8,485 nt of DNA from Pseudomonadota bacterium (GTDB lineage: Bacteria; Pseudomonadota; Alphaproteobacteria; Caulobacterales; Caulobacteraceae): positions 1 through 8,485 of the forward strand of contig JAEYTM010000300.1 in assembly GCA_023434015.1 (NCBI GenBank), in the 5' to 3' direction. Both the position numbers and the translations under genes were made by a program. The notes beneath the pieces are model-generated. The model was not told the origin of the DNA, did no database searches, and worked only from the letters and a program-made list of their open reading frames with translations. Within the stretch, counting starts at the first letter, position 1. Each line of letters begins with the position of its first letter. Shown piece after piece: positions 6,290 through 8,485 of this stretch.

Positions 6290-6913
6290 TTAAACGTCCA
6301 CCGCCGGAGCGGCGCCCAGAGGACCGACGTCGCGGCCCCAGCGCCGGACGGACGCCCATGACAGGCCGAAGAGGTCGAGGGTCCGGCCGACCGTCTGGTC
6401 GATCATCTCCTCCAGGCTGAGCGGCTTGGCGTAGAAGGCCGGCGCGGGCGGCGCGATCACCGCCCCCATTTCGGCGAGCTGCACCATGGTCCGCAGGTGC
6501 CCAAGATGCAGCGGCGTCTCCCGGACCATCAGCACCAGCCGCCGCCGCTCCTTCAGGGTCACGTCGGCCGCGCGGGTCAGCAGGGACGCGGTCACGCCGG
6601 TGGCGATCTCGCTCATCGTCCGCACGGAGCAGGGGGCGACGATCATGCCCATTGTCCGGAACGATCCGGAGGCGATGGTCGCGCCGATGTCGGAGACCCG
6701 GTGCACCACGTCGGCTCTCGACTGGGCGTCAGCGACGGTGAGGCCGGTCTCCTGCGCCAGCGTCAGGGCCGCGGCCTTGCTCATCACCAGATGGCTCTCG
6801 ACGCCCAGCTCGCGGCAGGCGTCCAGCACCCGCAGGCCATAGGTCACACCCGAGGCACCGGAGATCCCGACGACGAGGCGCGGCGGGCCGCTGTCGGCGC
6901 GTGATTGCGACAT
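6290..6913 (-). CDS. ubiX: Flavin prenyltransferase UbiX
   Basis: Makes prenylated FMN from reduced FMN and dimethylallyl phosphate, the cofactor of UbiD-type decarboxylases, which act in ubiquinone synthesis. The 207-residue product has the flavin-binding GISGASG at 16-22, the signature SFRTMGMIVAPCSVRTMSEIA at about 84-104, RRRLVLMVRETPL at 123-135 and APAFYAKP at 157-164, with the Tyr and Lys expected near the phosphate site. Length is normal, with about ten extra residues at the N-terminus and a short C-terminal tail. The start ATG at 6913 has GGGAG about ten bases upstream. ubiD is not in the window. It is first gene of a three-gene minus-strand cluster and divergent from a small DUF465-like gene. 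Confidence 0.96.
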   Translation of the reverse strand: MSQSRADSGPPRLVVGISGASGVTYGLRVLDACRELGVESHLVMSKAAALTLAQETGLTVADAQSRADVVHRVSDIGATIASGSFRTMGMIVAPCSVRTMSEIATGVTASLLTRAADVTLKERRRLVLMVRETPLHLGHLRTMVQLAEMGAVIAPPAPAFYAKPLSLEEMIDQTVGRTLDLFGLSWASVRRWGRDVGPLGAAPAVDV

Positions 6914-6962
6914 CAGAAGAGGGCTCCCAACGCCCGCCGGACGGCGCGGCTGCTACGGCGGC

Positions 6963-7016
6963 GCTGCAAACATATGTGATCTGACAGGAAGGCAAAGCGG
7001 GTGTTCACTTTGCAGC
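6963..7016. promoter_or_regulatory. Spaced inverted repeat in the ubiX upstream region
   Basis: GCTGCAAA (6963-6970) and TTTGCAGC (7009-7016) are perfect 8-base inverted copies 38 bases apart in the 127-base gap between divergent ubiX and the small DUF465-like gene. The palindrome ACATATGT (6970-6977) adjoins the left copy. On the minus strand, TTGCCT (6990-6995), a 15-base spacer and TATGTT (6969-6974) could be a weak ubiX promoter lying between the copies. Two operator half-sites or binding sites around a promoter are possible; none is proven. Confidence 0.35.
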
Positions 7017-7040
7017 TGTCCAAAACGGAGATGCAGCATC

Positions 7041-7214
7041 ATGGCCGTGGAAGCCCGGATCCGTGAACTCGGATCGCGTCATCAATCTCTGGAACAAGCC
7101 ATTCAGGATGAACTGCGCAGGCCCGCCGCCAACGAAGTACGACTCCAGGAACTGAAGCGACAGAAGCTCAGGCTCAAGGAAGAGATGGAATCCCTTCGCG
7201 GACGCATCCACTAG
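7041..7214 (+). CDS. Short DUF465-like protein (57 aa)
   Basis: A 57-residue product: MAVEARIRELGSRHQSLEQ, then a helix of the type LQELKRQKLRLKEEMESLR (about 34-52), ending RGRIH. The H-x-x-L-x-x-x-I stretch followed by the L-K-R-x-K-L-x-L-K-E-E segment closely parallels the DUF465 protein at 5613-5828, and it is likely another member of that family, shorter at both ends. It is all helix, charged and without signal peptide. ATG at 7041 has GGAG about ten bases upstream; another ATG at 7031 is in a different frame. A clear hairpin follows the stop codon. Codon use fits the neighbours. Family assignment is by pattern, function unknown. Confidence 0.8.
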   Translation: MAVEARIRELGSRHQSLEQAIQDELRRPAANEVRLQELKRQKLRLKEEMESLRGRIH

Positions 7215-7225
7215 GGTTCGATGGG

Positions 7226-7253
7226 ACGCCGCCCGCCGCAAGGCCGGCGGCGT
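7226..7253 (+). terminator. Hairpin terminator between convergent genes
   Basis: ACGCCGCC (7226-7233) pairs with GGCGGCGT (7246-7253) across a 12-base loop that can itself pair partly. TTTCC follows on the plus strand. It lies between the stop codons of the 57-residue gene and the DUF1013 gene and may stop transcripts from both sides, with better T-tract support for the plus direction. Confidence 0.55.
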
Positions 7254-7261
7254 TTCCATAA

Positions 7262-7930
7262 TCAGTGATCGGCGTCCTCGGACTCGTCGTCATAGGCCGG
7301 CGCGTCATCGACCTGCAGGTCGTCGTCGGCGATGCCGGCTTCCGACGCCGGACGCAGGGTCGCCCCATCCGGCTCCACGACTCCACGCCGGGCGTCGTCC
7401 TTGGCCTTCTTGTCGGCCGCCTTCCGCACCACCGCATCCAGTTCGAGCTGGGTCACCAGGCCCAGGGTCACCGGATCCACCGGCTTGATGTTGGCGGAGT
7501 TCCAGTGGGTGCGCTCGCGCACCTGGTCGATTGTCGCCTTGGTGGTGCCGAGCAGGCGGGCCAGCTGGCTGTCCTGGACTTCCGGGTGGTTGCGGATGAA
7601 CCAGGCGATGGCGTCCGGACGGTCCTGGCGGCGCGACACCGGAGTGTAGCGGGGCGCCTTCTTGACAGGCTTCAGCAGCTCGGCGTGGCGGCTCTTCTGG
7701 GCCACCATGCGGTAGCTGGCGTCGTTCTGGGCCGCGTCCAGTTCCTCGCGGGAGAGCTGGCCGTTGGCGATGGGGTCGGCGCCGCGGATGTCGCGCGCCA
7801 CTTCACCGTCGGCGATGCCCTTAACTTCCAGCGGGTGCAGACCGCAGAAATCGGCGATCTGGTCGAAGGTCAGCGAGGTGTTGTCCACCAGCCAGACGGC
7901 GGTCGCCTTCGGCATCAGGATATCGGTCAT
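7262..7930 (-). CDS. DUF1013 / TrcR-like transcriptional regulator
   Basis: Member of an alphaproteobacterial family (DUF1013) that current annotation often names cell cycle transcriptional regulator TrcR; I recall the name but cannot verify the experimental basis. The 222-residue product starts MTDILMPKATAVWLVDNT, a strongly conserved family opening. Two helix-turn-helix-like segments are visible: residues about 20-45 (LTFDQIADFCGLHPLEVKGI) and about 105-140 (AIAWFIRNHPE, then SQLARLLGTTKATIDQVRER). The C-terminus from about 199 is very acidic (ADDDLQVDDAPAYDDESEDA). This suggests a cytoplasmic DNA-binding protein. The start ATG at 7930 has only a weak GGA upstream. Two perfect inverted repeats lie in the 65 bases before it, and it may have its own promoter around 8012-8039. 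Confidence 0.9.
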   Translation of the reverse strand: MTDILMPKATAVWLVDNTSLTFDQIADFCGLHPLEVKGIADGEVARDIRGADPIANGQLSREELDAAQNDASYRMVAQKSRHAELLKPVKKAPRYTPVSRRQDRPDAIAWFIRNHPEVQDSQLARLLGTTKATIDQVRERTHWNSANIKPVDPVTLGLVTQLELDAVVRKAADKKAKDDARRGVVEPDGATLRPASEAGIADDDLQVDDAPAYDDESEDADH

Positions 7931-7952
7931 GACAGTTGTCCGTTTGGGCGGT

Positions 7953-7968
7953 TTTCCGGTCCCGGAAA
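7953..7968 (-). promoter_or_regulatory. Perfect palindrome upstream of the DUF1013 gene
   Basis: TTTCCGG-TC-CCGGAAA has 7-bp perfect arms around a 2-base centre and ends 22 bases before the DUF1013 start codon. The 2-base centre suits a dimeric protein binding site better than an RNA hairpin. An autoregulatory operator is possible, as the downstream gene encodes a likely DNA-binding protein. Confidence 0.42.
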
Positions 7969-7974
7969 TGAAGG

Positions 7975-7996
7975 CGTCCGGCCTTTCGGCCGGGCG
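7975..7996 (-). terminator. Hairpin between the RTX gene and the DUF1013 gene
   Basis: CCGGCC-TTTC-GGCCGG is a perfect 6-bp stem with a 4-base loop, extendable by a G·T and two G-C pairs. On the minus strand it lies about 88 bases after the RTX stop codon and about 45 before DUF1013. It may end the RTX transcript or form part of the DUF1013 leader. No T-tract follows directly. Confidence 0.35.
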
Positions 7997-8011
7997 GTGT
8001 GGTGATCCTTC

Positions 8012-8039
8012 CTATAAGCCCGTTCCCGCCAACTTGAAA
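8012..8039 (-). promoter_or_regulatory. Possible promoter of the DUF1013 gene
   Basis: On the minus strand TTTCAA (8034-8039), a 16-base spacer and TTATAG (8012-8017) form a weak sigma70-like promoter about 80 bases before the DUF1013 start. The -10 element is one of few AT-rich hexamers here; the -35 match is poor. Confidence 0.28.
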
Positions 8040-8083
8040 CGGGATTGTCGTTCCGCGACGCGCCCGGGCCCTTAGCCGAGGGG

Positions 8084-8485
8084 TCAGTAGCCGAAAATCC
8101 ACCCCTGCGGCAGCGTCGGGAGCTGGATGCCGACCAGGACCATACGGTCCCCCTCACCCATGCTGACCACGGTGTCGGCACCAATCTGGGCCACCGACCA
8201 CAAGGTGCCGAGGTCGAGCGACACCCGGTCGCCCTGCGCCAGGCTGAAGTCGATGATGAGGTCGAGGCCGGAGCCCGTGAAGCCGTTGAACACGTCCGCG
8301 CCCAGGCCCCCGCTTACGGTGTCGGAACCGCGGTCGCCGGAGAGCCAGTCGTTTCCGTCGCCGCCAAGCAGGATGTCGTCGGCCTGGCCGCCGCGGATCA
8401 GGTCGGCGCCGGCCCCGCCGTGCAGCGTGTCCGCGCCCAGATTGCCCAGCACCACGTCGGCCCCGTCCTCCCCGTAGAGCAGGTC
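8084..8485 (-). CDS. RTX calcium-binding repeat protein, C-terminal part (5' end beyond window)
   Basis: Only the last 133 codons are present; the reading frame stays open to the window edge, so the apparent GTG at 8455 is an internal codon. Seven consecutive nonapeptides of the GGxGxDxUx type are visible (residues 4-66 of the fragment, e.g. HGGAGADLI, LGGDGNDWL, SGGLGADVF), the calcium-binding beta-roll of RTX proteins. After them comes the usual closing segment (NGFTGSGLDLIIDFSLAQGD) and about 47 residues ending QGWIFGY, probably the uncleaved C-terminal signal for type I (ABC) secretion. The enzymatic or adhesive domain lies outside, so it cannot be said whether this is a protease, adhesin or S-layer-like protein. 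No secretion genes are in the window. Confidence 0.88.
   Translation of the reverse strand, partial: DLLYGEDGADVVLGNLGADTLHGGAGADLIRGGQADDILLGGDGNDWLSGDRGSDTVSGGLGADVFNGFTGSGLDLIIDFSLAQGDRVSLDLGTLWSVAQIGADTVVSMGEGDRMVLVGIQLPTLPQGWIFGY
8288..8476 (-). repeat. Seven tandem RTX nonapeptide repeats (coding)
   Basis: Seven 27-base coding units in the RTX gene, each giving a nine-residue repeat with Gly at positions 2 and 5 and Asp at position 7 in most copies. Units diverge at the DNA level but are clear in protein. The fourth unit has Ala for Gly (RGGQADDIL) and the first, second and sixth lack one of the paired glycines. The array probably continues past the right edge. Confidence 0.85.

Noticed and set aside
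6975..6986. TGTGATCTGACA as a CRP/FNR-type site
   Set aside because: Only one half (TGTGA) fits; the second half and the spacing do not match TGTGA-N6-TCACA.
8288..8476. RTX repeat region as a DNA-level satellite or CRISPR-like array
   Set aside because: The periodicity is 27 bases in frame with divergent DNA but a conserved Gly/Asp protein pattern, so it is a coding repeat.

Overview
The window is GC-rich, densely coded chromosomal DNA. It most likely comes from a Caulobacteraceae-type alphaproteobacterium (Caulobacter, Phenylobacterium or Brevundimonas). The evidence for this is the combination of a COQ9-family protein, an alphaproteobacterial DUF1013 (TrcR-like) regulator, short DUF465/YdcH proteins, a GGDEF protein with a family-typical N-terminal segment, and a putative promoter resembling the Caulobacter housekeeping consensus. 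I placed it from protein families, not from a database match. I see no insertion sequence, integrase, tRNA, rRNA, phage gene or CRISPR array. The gene content reads as core genome, except for the RTX protein at the right edge.

Left part (1-2643). A partial ftsH (membrane AAA+ zinc protease) runs off the left edge on the minus strand. Upstream of it, on the same strand, is rpsU (ribosomal protein S21), which has a strong hairpin terminator and apparently starts at a CTG codon behind a good Shine-Dalgarno site. Divergent from rpsU is a COQ9-family gene (ubiquinone biosynthesis), followed by a six-copy 7-bp tandem repeat.

Middle part (2644-5606). A small exported, highly charged protein gene on the plus strand converges on the purE-purK operon (minus strand), which carries out the two-step carboxylation of AIR in purine synthesis. 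Two hairpins lie at the convergence point. Divergent from purE is a compact diguanylate cyclase gene with GGDEF and I-site motifs intact. Its promoter-like elements interlock with those of purE, and a perfect inverted repeat sits near its predicted transcription start.

Right part (5607-8485). A tight minus-strand cluster, ubiX (flavin prenyltransferase), a TIGR02444/DUF2390-type protein with a TTG start, and a DUF465 protein, looks like one transcription unit. Divergent from ubiX is a second, shorter DUF465-like protein of 57 residues. It converges on a DUF1013/TrcR-like regulator with two helix-turn-helix-like segments and an acidic tail. The window ends inside the 3' end of an RTX (calcium-binding nonapeptide repeat) protein gene, probably a type I secreted protein.

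I looked for a novel multi-gene system and did not find one. The points worth a second look are small: start-codon choices, leader hairpins, the interlocking purE/GGDEF promoter region, the tandem repeat, the paired DUF465 proteins, and the small exported disordered protein.
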